Source: Rikenellaceae bacterium UBA1749
Lineage (GTDB): Bacteria > Bacteroidota > Bacteroidia > Bacteroidales > Rikenellaceae
Direction of reading: 5' to 3'
Assembly (NCBI GenBank): GCA_002315675.1
Contig: DCHP01000007.1
Location: forward strand, 1-33,628
DNA length: 33,628 nucleotides
The notes beneath the pieces were generated by a model, which was not told where the DNA came from, did no database searches, and saw only the letters and a program-made list of their open reading frames with translations. How positions within the stretch are numbered: the stretch's first letter is position 1; each line of letters opens with the position of its first letter. Position numbers and translations under genes: made by a program. Positions 16,155-23,767 of the stretch are shown in pieces.

Positions 16155-16583
16155 TCAAAAATATTTGGAAAGCAAATCCTTCAAAAACTGAGGAGGTCTT
16201 ACAGCTCTTTTTGTTGCAGGATTCATAAAGGCAAGTCTTACCTTTCCAGTAGTTATAGGTTGTTCCTCTAGTTTGTCACTTTCCGGATTTACATGTCGGT
16301 ATATTTCGTAGTTGAATACCACTGTTGCTTCAGGCATTCTCTGAATCTGGGTTCTAATTTCCAGAAGATCATCATACAAAGCAGGACGCATATAATTGAT
16401 TTCAGCCTTGAAAACAGGCATCTGATAGCCACTCTCTTCCAGCTTAAGATTTGAGAAGCCAAGACTGCGCATCATCTCTGTGCGCCCTATATCAAAGAGT
16501 TCAAGATAATGTGAATGATACAGGAATCCCATCCTGTCAACATCACCATATGGAACCCTGTATTTAGTTTTGTGTTCAATCAC
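16155..16583 (-). CDS. YbgC-like acyl-CoA thioesterase (hotdog fold)
   Basis: This encodes 142 aa, the usual size of a single 4HBT hotdog domain. The N-terminal signature PYGDVDRMGFLYHSHYLELF corresponds to the YbgC/4HBT active-site helix, with Asp16 as the likely catalytic acid and the following His residues near the thioester. It would hydrolyse acyl-CoA thioesters in the cytoplasm. Unlike E. coli ybgC it is not beside tol-pal genes. It lies between a MacB-like permease (30-bp gap) and a CPBP protease (1-bp gap). The family assignment is firm; chain-length preference is unknown. Confidence 0.9.
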   Translation of the reverse strand: MIEHKTKYRVPYGDVDRMGFLYHSHYLELFDIGRTEMMRSLGFSNLKLEESGYQMPVFKAEINYMRPALYDDLLEIRTQIQRMPEATVVFNYEIYRHVNPESDKLEEQPITTGKVRLAFMNPATKRAVRPPQFLKDLLSKYF

Positions 16584-16613
16584 GTCATCAAAAGTATTAA
16601 ATATAAATGATTG

Positions 16614-17858
16614 CTATTCGTAGCGGAGGGCTTCAACAGGGTCCAGTGAAGCAGCTTTCTTGGCGGGAAGGTATCCGGAAGCAATTCCTACCACGAGACA
16701 AATGACCACTCCCAGAATCATCCAGAGCCATGGTATAATAAAGCCTGCCTTGGTCAGAAAAGCCACGATATTTCCAATAAGTATACCGAGAATTATCCCT
16801 GCCACACCTCCAATCTGACTTATGACAATCGCTTCAAAAAGAAACTGCTGTCGGATATAGGATGGCTTTGCACCAAGAGCCTTCAATGTTCCTATTTCCC
16901 TTGTCCTTTCAGTCACAGAAACAAGCATAATGTTCATAAGTCCTACTGCAGCACCTAAAAGTGTTATGATACCGATAATGGTTGCTATTATTGAAATAAG
17001 GGACATATTTTCAAGCATCATCGCAACCATTGAGTCACTTCTTTCTATCTGGAAGTCATTCTGATCCGTAGATGAAAGACCACGTATTGACCGAAACAAT
17101 CCCTCAGCTTCCGAAACTGCAACATTTATCATTTCTGGTTTTTCAGGTTTGACGGAGATACTCACATTTGCACGGGACAATGAAAAATTTGCACGTGCGG
17201 TCGTTATTGGAATAAAGACCTGTTGATCACGTCCCATTCCCATCCCCATACCGCTACCGGAAGATTTCAGTACTGCAATTACGGTGTATGCTCCCCCGTT
17301 GACTATAACGTTCTTCCCTATTGGATCTTCTTTGGGGAATAAAGTTGTGGAAACTCCGGAACCTATTATCACCGAAAATCTGGCACCTTCAATTTCAGTT
17401 TTGGAGAAATTTCGTCCCTTTTCAAGATTGAGCGTATTGTTGGCAAGAAAATTCTCATCCACCCCCATAACACGGATAGAAGGATTTGTCTTTACAGACT
17501 TGTACTTGATAATGGAACTGCCACCTGCGTTGACTGACAAAGAAACAGAAGATGGAATCTTGAATTGTTCCTTGAATTCCTTTGCATGCTTGTATGGAAT
17601 ATATGCGAAATTCTTGTTTCTTACATTCTTTCCTCCGACATTAACCCTCCACCTTGCAACAATCGAGAAGTTGTTGGTCCCAAAGGCAGAGAAAGAATCC
17701 GAGACGCTCTTCTGCAAAGCATCAATAGCAGTAAAGATACCGACCAAAGCCATGATTCCAAGAGCGATGATGCTCATGGTAAGGATAGTTCTGAGTTTAT
17801 TACTCCTTAGTGATATCAGAGCCTGAATAAAGTTACTTATAAAAAAGCGATCTTTCAT
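16614..17858 (-). CDS. MacB/FtsX-like ABC transporter permease
   Basis: This encodes 414 aa from the ATG at 17858 (MKDRFFISNFIQALISLRSN). Earlier in-frame starts, the farthest at 17915, would overlap glmM or precede the predicted transcription start. One N-terminal membrane helix (about 20-45) is followed by a periplasmic MacB_PCD domain (about 50-270). Three C-terminal helices carry the FtsX signature ERTREIGTLKALGAKPSYIR. Such permeases pair with an ATPase of the LolD/MacB type and move lipids, lipoproteins or peptides mechanically. No ATPase gene is adjacent, so the partner is encoded elsewhere. It probably heads the operon with the thioesterase and CPBP genes. Confidence 0.93.
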   Translation of the reverse strand: MKDRFFISNFIQALISLRSNKLRTILTMSIIALGIMALVGIFTAIDALQKSVSDSFSAFGTNNFSIVARWRVNVGGKNVRNKNFAYIPYKHAKEFKEQFKIPSSVSLSVNAGGSSIIKYKSVKTNPSIRVMGVDENFLANNTLNLEKGRNFSKTEIEGARFSVIIGSGVSTTLFPKEDPIGKNVIVNGGAYTVIAVLKSSGSGMGMGMGRDQQVFIPITTARANFSLSRANVSISVKPEKPEMINVAVSEAEGLFRSIRGLSSTDQNDFQIERSDSMVAMMLENMSLISIIATIIGIITLLGAAVGLMNIMLVSVTERTREIGTLKALGAKPSYIRQQFLFEAIVISQIGGVAGIILGILIGNIVAFLTKAGFIIPWLWMILGVVICLVVGIASGYLPAKKAASLDPVEALRYE

Positions 17859-17883
17859 AACGGGCATAAAATTACTATTTTTG
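17853..17883 (+). promoter_or_regulatory. Promoter of glmM
   Basis: TTTC at 17853-17856, a 19-bp spacer, then TATTTTTG at 17876-17883 (full TAnnTTTG match). The expected leader is about 20 nt before the ATG at 17909. Confidence 0.6.
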
Positions 17884-17898
17884 CAGTGAAAGACAAAA
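17867..17898 (-). promoter_or_regulatory. Promoter of the permease-thioesterase-CPBP operon
   Basis: The minus strand has TTTTG (17898-17894), a 19-nt spacer, then TAATTTTA (17874-17867), one base off TAnnTTTG. The start would fall near 17862, about 4 nt before the ATG at 17858. It overlaps the glmM promoter on the other strand. Confidence 0.5.
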
Positions 17899-17908
17899 CA
17901 ACAATAAC

Positions 17909-19279
17909 ATGACACTAATTAAATCCATTTCAGGCATTAGAGGAACAATAGGAGGTGAAATTGGAGACAATCTGACTCCCAGCGACCTTGTGAAATTTAC
18001 AGCTTCATTTGTTAAATTTCTGAAGAAAAAATCAAATTCAGACAAGGTAACCATTGTTGTCGGACGCGATGCAAGGGTATCCGGCAAAATGGTTGAGAAT
18101 ATAGTAATCGGGACATTGATGGGATGCGGTGCAGATGTTATCGAACTGGGTATGGCAACTACACCTACAACAGAGCTTGCCGTAACGCATTACAAAACTG
18201 ATGGCGGCATCATTATTACAGCTTCACATAACCCAAAGCAGTGGAACGCACTTAAACTATTAGGGCCTCTTGGAGAATTCCTAAATGGTGAAGAAGGAGG
18301 AGAAGTTCTAAGATATGCAGCAAACGATGATTTTGATTTTTCAGATGTTGACAACCTTGGAAAAGTCATTGTAAGCAAGGATTTCAACGAAGAACACATT
18401 CAGATGGCTCTCAATCTGCCACTTGTCCAGAAAGAAAAAATTAAAGCAGCCAGGCTTAAGGTTGTTGTTGATGCAGTAAATTCAATCGGAGGCATTGTCA
18501 TTCCCGAACTTCTTGAAAGACTGGGTGTTGAAGTAATAAAGCTGAACTGCAATCCAGACGGAAACTTTGCACACAACCCGGAACCTCTTAAAGAGAACCT
18601 CACAGAGATAGCCGCAAAGGTTGTGGAGGAAAAGGCAGATATGGGTATTGTCGTGGATCCGGATGTTGACAGACTTGCGTTTTTCAGGGAGGATGGTGAA
18701 ATGTTCGGTGAAGAGTACACCCTCGTTGCCGTAGCAGACTATATCCTTAGCAAAAAAGCAGGAAATACCGTATCAAATCTGTCAAGTTCAAGAGCACTGA
18801 GAGATATAACAACGAAATACGGGACTCAATACAATGCAGCGGCTGTAGGCGAAGTAAATGTCGTTAAGAAAATGAAGGATACTGGTGCCATTATCGGAGG
18901 AGAAGGCAACGGAGGAGTAATCTACCCTGAATTGCATTACGGAAGAGACGCTCTTGTCGGTGTTGTACTGTTTTTGAGTTACTTCGTGGAAAAAGGACTG
19001 AAAATGAGCGCTTTGAGAGCAACTCTACCTGAATATACAATATACAAATCAAAGATTCAGCTGGACAAGTCCATGGATGTTGACAAAATCCTAAGTAACA
19101 TCAAAACAAAATTCTCGAGCGAAAAGATTACAGACATCGATGGGGTAAAAATTGACTTCGAAGACGGATGGGTGCATCTAAGAAAAAGCAACACAGAGCC
19201 TATAATCAGAATATACGCAGAGGCGCACGATATTGGAAGGGCAACAGAACTTGCCGACATGATCCGAAAGTCCATATAG
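17909..19279 (+). CDS. glmM: Phosphoglucosamine mutase (archaeal/Bacteroidota-type GlmM)
   Basis: This encodes 456 aa of the alpha-D-phosphohexomutase family. GlmM converts glucosamine-6-phosphate to glucosamine-1-phosphate on the way to UDP-GlcNAc, feeding peptidoglycan and lipid A. The phosphoserine loop is TASHNP (Ser106). The magnesium loop is DPDVDR (Asp250, 252, 254). The sugar-recognition loop is GEGNGG (331-336) and the phosphate-binding loop is RKSNTEPIIRIYAEA. The GEGNGG form is seen in archaeal-type GlmM rather than the classical GEQSGH. A phosphomannomutase role cannot be fully excluded. It is a single-gene unit, divergent from the permease. Confidence 0.9.
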   Translation: MTLIKSISGIRGTIGGEIGDNLTPSDLVKFTASFVKFLKKKSNSDKVTIVVGRDARVSGKMVENIVIGTLMGCGADVIELGMATTPTTELAVTHYKTDGGIIITASHNPKQWNALKLLGPLGEFLNGEEGGEVLRYAANDDFDFSDVDNLGKVIVSKDFNEEHIQMALNLPLVQKEKIKAARLKVVVDAVNSIGGIVIPELLERLGVEVIKLNCNPDGNFAHNPEPLKENLTEIAAKVVEEKADMGIVVDPDVDRLAFFREDGEMFGEEYTLVAVADYILSKKAGNTVSNLSSSRALRDITTKYGTQYNAAAVGEVNVVKKMKDTGAIIGGEGNGGVIYPELHYGRDALVGVVLFLSYFVEKGLKMSALRATLPEYTIYKSKIQLDKSMDVDKILSNIKTKFSSEKITDIDGVKIDFEDGWVHLRKSNTEPIIRIYAEAHDIGRATELADMIRKSI

Positions 19280-19347
19280 CCGAAACGACAAGATTCTCTG
19301 CAAAACCATAAAACTTGTATCTACACGTATAAATATCCATGATTTTT

Positions 19348-19364
19348 AGGGATAATTCCCTTTT
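19348..19364 (+). terminator. Weak hairpin after glmM
   Basis: A 5-bp stem (AGGGA with TCCCT) has a 4-nt loop and is followed by only four T. It lies 70 bp after glmM in the 172-bp convergent gap before mnmD. It could terminate glmM transcripts, but the stem is short. Confidence 0.3.
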
Positions 19365-19451
19365 GCAATTTGTCTATACATTATTAATTATAAAGCAATT
19401 GGTAAAATATATATAGACTATAACTAAAACACAGTTACAACTATAGAAACA

Positions 19452-20195
19452 CTAATAAAGCTTACTATTTTCCCATGGCAAGGTGACAATCTGCGGATCA
19501 GGGGAGATTTTGCATTTATGAGCCCTTATCATATGATGCTTGCCAAGGGCTCCGGGAAGGCGTTCTATAATAAATCCTGAATCCCTTAACGCCTGCTTTA
19601 CCGCACCTTTAGATGAATAGGTTGTAAGTATTGCCTGTGAGGACATTAGCTCATTGATTGTAGTGAACATACTACTTGTCCATAGCTGAGGCTGGGTATC
19701 TGGGGAGAAAGCATCCCAGTAGACTACGTCTATCAGCGGGACAACACTTTTGTCAATTTGAAGGACATCCCCTTCGATTTTGTGAATCATAAAATTATCC
19801 GTTATTCTGACATCACTACTCCATGGTGCGGCAAGAAGATCCCTGTAGTTTGGAGATGCGGAATATCCGAACTGCATCTGTTCATCAAATGACAACGGGT
19901 ATTTTTCAATAGTATAATATTTTATAGAACAGGAAACAGGGACCATTTCCATTGTAAGAAGTGCGTTGAGCCCTGCGCCAAAGCCCATGTCAAAAACCAC
20001 TATTTCATTATCTTCCGCTTTTTCATTCTGACCTGTAGGATTTGCGTATTTATGGGAGATAAAATAGAAAAGTGCATTTTCTATATAGACATATCTGGCC
20101 TCACCGATGGCACCCCGTTTGGAATGGTAGAGATCGCCAAGTATCTTATGATGAGCTGTCAATGAGCCGTCATCTGTAATAATGGTTTCAATCAT
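19452..20195 (-). CDS. mnmD: tRNA (5-methylaminomethyl-2-thiouridine)(34) methyltransferase MnmD
   Basis: This encodes 247 aa. It performs the last SAM-dependent methylation that makes mnm5s2U34 in the wobble position of some tRNAs. The SAM-binding motif is VVFDMGFGAGLNALLTME (about 67-84). The DUF752 signature is VVYWDAFSPDTQPQLW, and the C-terminal part has TYSSKGAVKQALRDSGF followed by GALGKHHMIRA. The FAD-dependent MnmC1 half present in E. coli MnmC is absent. Stand-alone MnmD is normal in many bacteria, including this phylum. The start at 20195 keeps the conserved TDDGSLT N-terminus. The gene lies 217 bp after thiE. Confidence 0.93.
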   Translation of the reverse strand: MIETIITDDGSLTAHHKILGDLYHSKRGAIGEARYVYIENALFYFISHKYANPTGQNEKAEDNEIVVFDMGFGAGLNALLTMEMVPVSCSIKYYTIEKYPLSFDEQMQFGYSASPNYRDLLAAPWSSDVRITDNFMIHKIEGDVLQIDKSVVPLIDVVYWDAFSPDTQPQLWTSSMFTTINELMSSQAILTTYSSKGAVKQALRDSGFIIERLPGALGKHHMIRAHKCKISPDPQIVTLPWENSKLY

Positions 20196-20319
20196 AGTAT
20201 ATTCTTACTATTGTGCCCTTATGCTTGACAGGTTGTTGGTATTTTTTTTTATTATGTTATAACTGCTCTTTCTTTATGATTGCTGCGCTCTTTCCTTTTG
20301 ACTTTGTTTTAATGAGCAC

Positions 20320-20405
20320 ACTTGAAAAAGTCCAAACACTGAGAAACGTCCAAATTTCAGAGACCTGTAATAGTGGTAAAAATGACAAAAGAGACTTTTT
20401 CAAGT
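20320..20405. repeat. 13-bp perfect inverted repeat with 60-bp spacer
   Basis: ACTTGAAAAAGTC at 20320-20332 is the exact reverse complement of GACTTTTTCAAGT at 20393-20405. The right arm falls inside the hairpin just after thiE. There is no target duplication on the flanks and no coding capacity in the spacer. It may be a regulatory or processing structure, or the trace of an old insertion; I cannot decide. Confidence 0.6.
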
Positions 20406-20414
20406 AGACTCTTT
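20376..20414 (-). terminator. Probable terminator of thiE
   Basis: On the minus strand AAAGAG pairs with CTCTTT and ACTT with AAGT around a GAAA loop, leaving a 3-nt bulge. A U-rich stretch (TTTTGTCATTTTT) follows. The stem begins at the thiE stop codon itself. Confidence 0.45.
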
Positions 20415-21015
20415 AATACATACACTGATTAACGGCATAAATGAACTCTTCTTCAGAGGCGGCCTGCATGAACTGTCTTACCATTGCCCATCCTGAAGCA
20501 CCTGCCTGTCTGACCAGGAAAAGGTTTGATGGGAATATTCCACCAATGGCGACAACAGGTTTTTCAACAGCTTCAACTATTTTCGCAAGTCCTCCGATTT
20601 CAAGGGGAGGTACCGGTGTACTTTTGGTAGGTGTTGCAAATACAGGTCCTGCTCCTATATAATCTACATCATACTTGTCGACCATCAAGGCTTCATCATA
20701 TGTTTCTGCTGAAATACCGATTTTCATATCCCCGACTATTTTCCTTGCATCCTCCACTTTGATATCTGAAAGACCTATATGAAGATAGTCAGCATCACAC
20801 AGAAAAGCGATGTCAGCCCTGTCGTTGATTACAAGTTTTGTTGATGTACCACGGGTAATATCACGCATCGCCCTGGCTGTTTCTAATAGTTTTCGCCCAT
20901 CCATTGATTTATCGCGCAGCTGAAGCATTGGGACATTCATACGGACACAACATTCAGTAAACTTTTCGTAGCCTAATAGAGGGTTTGTGGCAACAATATA
21001 TAATCCCTTTTCCAT
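20413..21015 (-). CDS. thiE: Thiamine phosphate synthase family protein (ThiE)
   Basis: This encodes 200 aa from the ATG at 21015. A TTG 21 bp upstream is in frame but falls in the U-tract of the preceding terminator. ThiE joins HMP-pyrophosphate and thiazole phosphate to thiamine phosphate. Conserved TIM-barrel motifs are LQLRDKS, LVINDRADIA, YIGAGPVFATPTK and VAIGGI. The usual GxSTH segment reads GISAET, and HLGQ reads HIGL, so it is a somewhat divergent member. A TenI-like role is possible. No other thi genes and no recognisable TPP riboswitch are nearby, so it is not part of a thiSEGHC-type cluster here. Confidence 0.8.
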   Translation of the reverse strand: MEKGLYIVATNPLLGYEKFTECCVRMNVPMLQLRDKSMDGRKLLETARAMRDITRGTSTKLVINDRADIAFLCDADYLHIGLSDIKVEDARKIVGDMKIGISAETYDEALMVDKYDVDYIGAGPVFATPTKSTPVPPLEIGGLAKIVEAVEKPVVAIGGIFPSNLFLVRQAGASGWAMVRQFMQAASEEEFIYAVNQCMY

Positions 21016-21034
21016 ATCCTGGAGTGTATCTATC

Positions 21035-21064
21035 AAAAAAAAGGCCGACTTTATATGTCAGCCA
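21035..21064 (-). terminator. Rho-independent terminator between the acidic protein gene and thiE
   Basis: On the minus strand GGCTGAC pairs with GTCGGCC (7 bp with one U-G wobble) around a 7-nt loop, followed by eight U. It lies 24 bp after the acidic-protein stop and ends 19 bp before the thiE ATG. Confidence 0.8.
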
Positions 21065-21087
21065 AAATTAATTCCGTAAATTGAAAA

Positions 21088-21426
21088 CTAGTCTTCAGAT
21101 TCGTCTTCAGCAGTGTCTGCCAACTCATCGGCACCTTCCATATCTCCTGAATCTGAATCCTCACCCATATCATCATCGCGGTCAAGAGACTCCTCCGGGT
21201 TCTTGTCAATAACAACCTTGATTTTAACCAGATATGATGTATCTTCTGTTTCAAGAGGAACACAGCAGATAAACGTTCCATCCGGACGATCAATACGGAT
21301 TAGGTTATTTTCGATATCATCCTTTTTAGGATAAGTTTCATTGAACAAAGCCTGTAGTTCTTCAGATAAGCGATCCTGAGAAGTAACTACCCGTTTTTTT
21401 TGCAGTCTTTTAGTACATGCAACCAT
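21088..21426 (-). CDS. Small acidic-tailed protein of unknown function
   Basis: This encodes 112 aa that I do not recognise by family. The first third is basic (MVACTKRLQKKRVV). The middle (about 30-75) looks like a compact folded unit with IENNLIRIDRPDGTFICCVP and DTSYLVKIKVVID. The last 35 residues are almost entirely Asp, Glu and Ser with some Gly. It has a terminator right after its stop and is divergent from ligA, which supports a real gene. A competing frame at 21051-21293 lacks any protein-like composition. The fold hints at a small regulatory or nucleic-acid-associated protein, but no function can be assigned. Confidence 0.72.
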   Translation of the reverse strand: MVACTKRLQKKRVVTSQDRLSEELQALFNETYPKKDDIENNLIRIDRPDGTFICCVPLETEDTSYLVKIKVVIDKNPEESLDRDDDMGEDSDSGDMEGADELADTAEDESED

Positions 21427-21616
21427 AATATATTCTATTTAATGATGTTAGAGATAAAAAAGAAAGGGCAACGTTCCCTATTCGATTGCAATTATACACA
21501 TTTTTTGCAATACACGAAAAAATAAACATTTTTTTTACATATCATTTTACCATACCTTTCCACTATAAATCCAACCTGATTTTTATTAAACTGGCCTATC
21601 AATGGAAGTTTTTATC

Positions 21617-21624
21617 TAAATTTG
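21617..21624 (+). promoter_or_regulatory. -7 box of ligA
   Basis: TAAATTTG, a full TAnnTTTG match, ends 23 bp before the ATG at 21648. It supports that ATG over an in-frame start at 21486. No good -33 is seen. Confidence 0.5.
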
Positions 21625-21647
21625 GTCAAAGAAGATATCATAAGACA

Positions 21648-23726
21648 ATGTCCAGCGAAAGAGAAAGAATTCTTGAGCTCAGAAAAGAGCTTGAGTATCA
21701 TAACAATAGATACTATGTGCTATCTAGTCCGATAATTGATGACCTGCAGTTTGATAGATTGATGCACGAACTGCAGGATCTGGAAGTAAAACATCCGGAA
21801 ATGTACGACCCCAATTCACCGACTCAAAGAGTCGGCAAAGACAAAACTGAAGGGTTCGCACAGGTAAAGCACAGATGGTCCATGTATTCTCTTGCAAACA
21901 CCTATTCGATAGAGGAAGTCACTGGTTTCATGGACAGAGTCTCAAAGGAGGAGAAGACTGACGATTATTGTCTTGAATTGAAATTCGATGGTCTTGCAAT
22001 TTCTATTACTTACGAAAAAGGAATATTTGTCCGTGCTGTAACCCGTGGCGATGGGACAAAGGGAGATGATGTATCCTCCAACATTAGAACAATTATGAAC
22101 ATTCCTATGACCCTCAGGGGCGATGGAATTCCCGAGTTCATTGAAATACGCGGTGAAATCTACATGCCGTTCAGCAGTTTTGAAGCCCTGAACAAAGCCA
22201 GGGTGGATATCGGAGATGAGCCTTTCGCAAACCCAAGAAATGCAGCATCGGGATCATTGAAGCTCCAGAGTCCTGCGGAAGTTGCAAAAAGGGGCCTGCA
22301 GGCTGTCTTCTATGCATTTGCATCTGACGAGGAAATAGCCGACGGACATTATGAGACTCTTCAGAAATTCAAAAACTGGGGATTGCCTGTCTCTGAACAC
22401 ACAAGACTTTGTCATTCACTAAATGAGGTAGAATCCTTTCTCAGAAAATGGAATGAAGAGAGATTTTCACTTCCCTACCCTACAGATGGCGCAGTGATAA
22501 AGGTCAACAATATTGCACTGCAGCACAAAATGGGAATGACAGCAAAATCTCCAAGGTGGGCCGTAGCTTACAAATTCAAGGCTGAAAGCAGACTCACAAG
22601 ACTGCTATCAATTGATTATCAGGTAGGACGTACAGGGGCCATTACCCCTGTTGCGAATCTCCATCCCATTGAACTATCAGGAACGATTGTTAAAAGGGCT
22701 TCGCTGCATAATGCAGATCAGATCCACTTGCTTGACATCAGAGTAGGAGACAATGTATGGGTGGAAAAAGGAGGGGAAATAATACCTAAGGTCACAGCAG
22801 TGGAACTGAAGGACCGTCCCGAGGAAAGTAAGCCTACAAAGTACATTGAATATTGCCCGATATGCGGAAGCAGACTTACAAGAGGGGAAAATGAGGCAAA
22901 GCATTATTGTCCTAACATATACGGATGTCCACCGCAGATAATCGGAAGGATTGTCCATTTTGTATCAAGAAAGGCAATGTACATTGACAGCCTTGGAGAT
23001 GAAACAATTGAGCTATTCTACAACAAGGGACTTATCCAAAACATTGCAGATCTTTATTCGCTGAAGGTAACAGACATTGCAAAACTTGAAAGGCTCGGTG
23101 AAAAGTCAGCGGAAAATATAATCTCAGGAATCCACAAATCACTTGAAATTCCTTTTGAAAGGGTTCTGTTTGCCCTTGGAATCAGATATGTAGGCGAGAG
23201 TACCGCAAAGAAAATAGCAAATTCGATAAAGGACATTGACAGCCTGATATGTGCAGACAAGGAACGTCTTCTGGAAATAGAAGAAGTCGGCGAGCGGATA
23301 GCTCTTTCAATAATTGATTACTTCCACGACAGCAATAACCTTGCCATCGTGTCCAGATTGAAGGAATACGGAGTAAAGATGCAGATAGAGGAAACGGAAA
23401 AACTATCTTCAACACTTGAAGGCAAGAGGATAGTGATTACCGGAACTTTTGAAACAATAAGCCGGGAGGAACTCAGGATACTTATTGAAAAGCATGGAGG
23501 AATAAACCAGGCATCAGTTTCAAAGAATACTGATATTTTAGTGACCGGCAATAATGTCGGACCTGCAAAGATTCAGAACGCCAGAAATTTCGGGACTGAG
23601 GTTTTAAATGAGGAGGATTTTTTCAATTTCATTGGCAGTAATGATTTCATGGAGAACATATCATCAGGGAATGAAACCAAGAAGAAAAAAGATGAGCAGA
23701 AGCACGTCCAACTGGAGTTATTTTAA
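21648..23726 (+). CDS. ligA: NAD-dependent DNA ligase LigA
   Basis: This encodes 692 aa from the ATG at 21648 (MSSERERILELRKELEYHNN), the normal N-terminus of domain Ia. The reading frame extends 54 codons further upstream, but those residues are unlike the family and lie over the promoter. LigA seals nicks in replication and repair using NAD+. The adenylated lysine is Lys112 in LKFDG. An OB domain (VGRTGAITPVANL), a four-cysteine zinc finger (CPICG to HYCPNIYGC), helix-hairpin-helix repeats and a C-terminal BRCT domain (GKRIVITGTFETISREEL) follow in order. The protein is slightly longer than the usual 670 aa because of a charged tail. Confidence 0.98.
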   Translation: MSSERERILELRKELEYHNNRYYVLSSPIIDDLQFDRLMHELQDLEVKHPEMYDPNSPTQRVGKDKTEGFAQVKHRWSMYSLANTYSIEEVTGFMDRVSKEEKTDDYCLELKFDGLAISITYEKGIFVRAVTRGDGTKGDDVSSNIRTIMNIPMTLRGDGIPEFIEIRGEIYMPFSSFEALNKARVDIGDEPFANPRNAASGSLKLQSPAEVAKRGLQAVFYAFASDEEIADGHYETLQKFKNWGLPVSEHTRLCHSLNEVESFLRKWNEERFSLPYPTDGAVIKVNNIALQHKMGMTAKSPRWAVAYKFKAESRLTRLLSIDYQVGRTGAITPVANLHPIELSGTIVKRASLHNADQIHLLDIRVGDNVWVEKGGEIIPKVTAVELKDRPEESKPTKYIEYCPICGSRLTRGENEAKHYCPNIYGCPPQIIGRIVHFVSRKAMYIDSLGDETIELFYNKGLIQNIADLYSLKVTDIAKLERLGEKSAENIISGIHKSLEIPFERVLFALGIRYVGESTAKKIANSIKDIDSLICADKERLLEIEEVGERIALSIIDYFHDSNNLAIVSRLKEYGVKMQIEETEKLSSTLEGKRIVITGTFETISREELRILIEKHGGINQASVSKNTDILVTGNNVGPAKIQNARNFGTEVLNEEDFFNFIGSNDFMENISSGNETKKKKDEQKHVQLELF

Positions 23727-23738
23727 GTAAAAAAATTC

Positions 23739-23746
23739 TAACTTTG
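23739..23746 (+). promoter_or_regulatory. -7 box of dapA
   Basis: TAACTTTG, a full TAnnTTTG match, sits 21 bp before the dapA ATG at 23768 and just after the ligA stop. No good -33 is visible, so read-through from ligA remains possible. Confidence 0.45.
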
Positions 23747-23767
23747 TTGCCATATTTTTCAAACAAA

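Noticed and set aside
19372..19418. 7-bp inverted repeat GTCTATA / TATAGAC in the glmM-mnmD convergent gap
   Set aside because: The region is very A/T rich, so a 7-bp match at this distance is likely by chance.
20213..20407. 64-aa plus-strand frame between mnmD and thiE
   Set aside because: Odd composition, no promoter box or recognisable domain, and it spans the inverted repeat and the thiE terminator.
21015..21064. TPP riboswitch upstream of thiE
   Set aside because: No CTGAGA-type core is seen, and the only structure is a simple terminator hairpin with a U-run.
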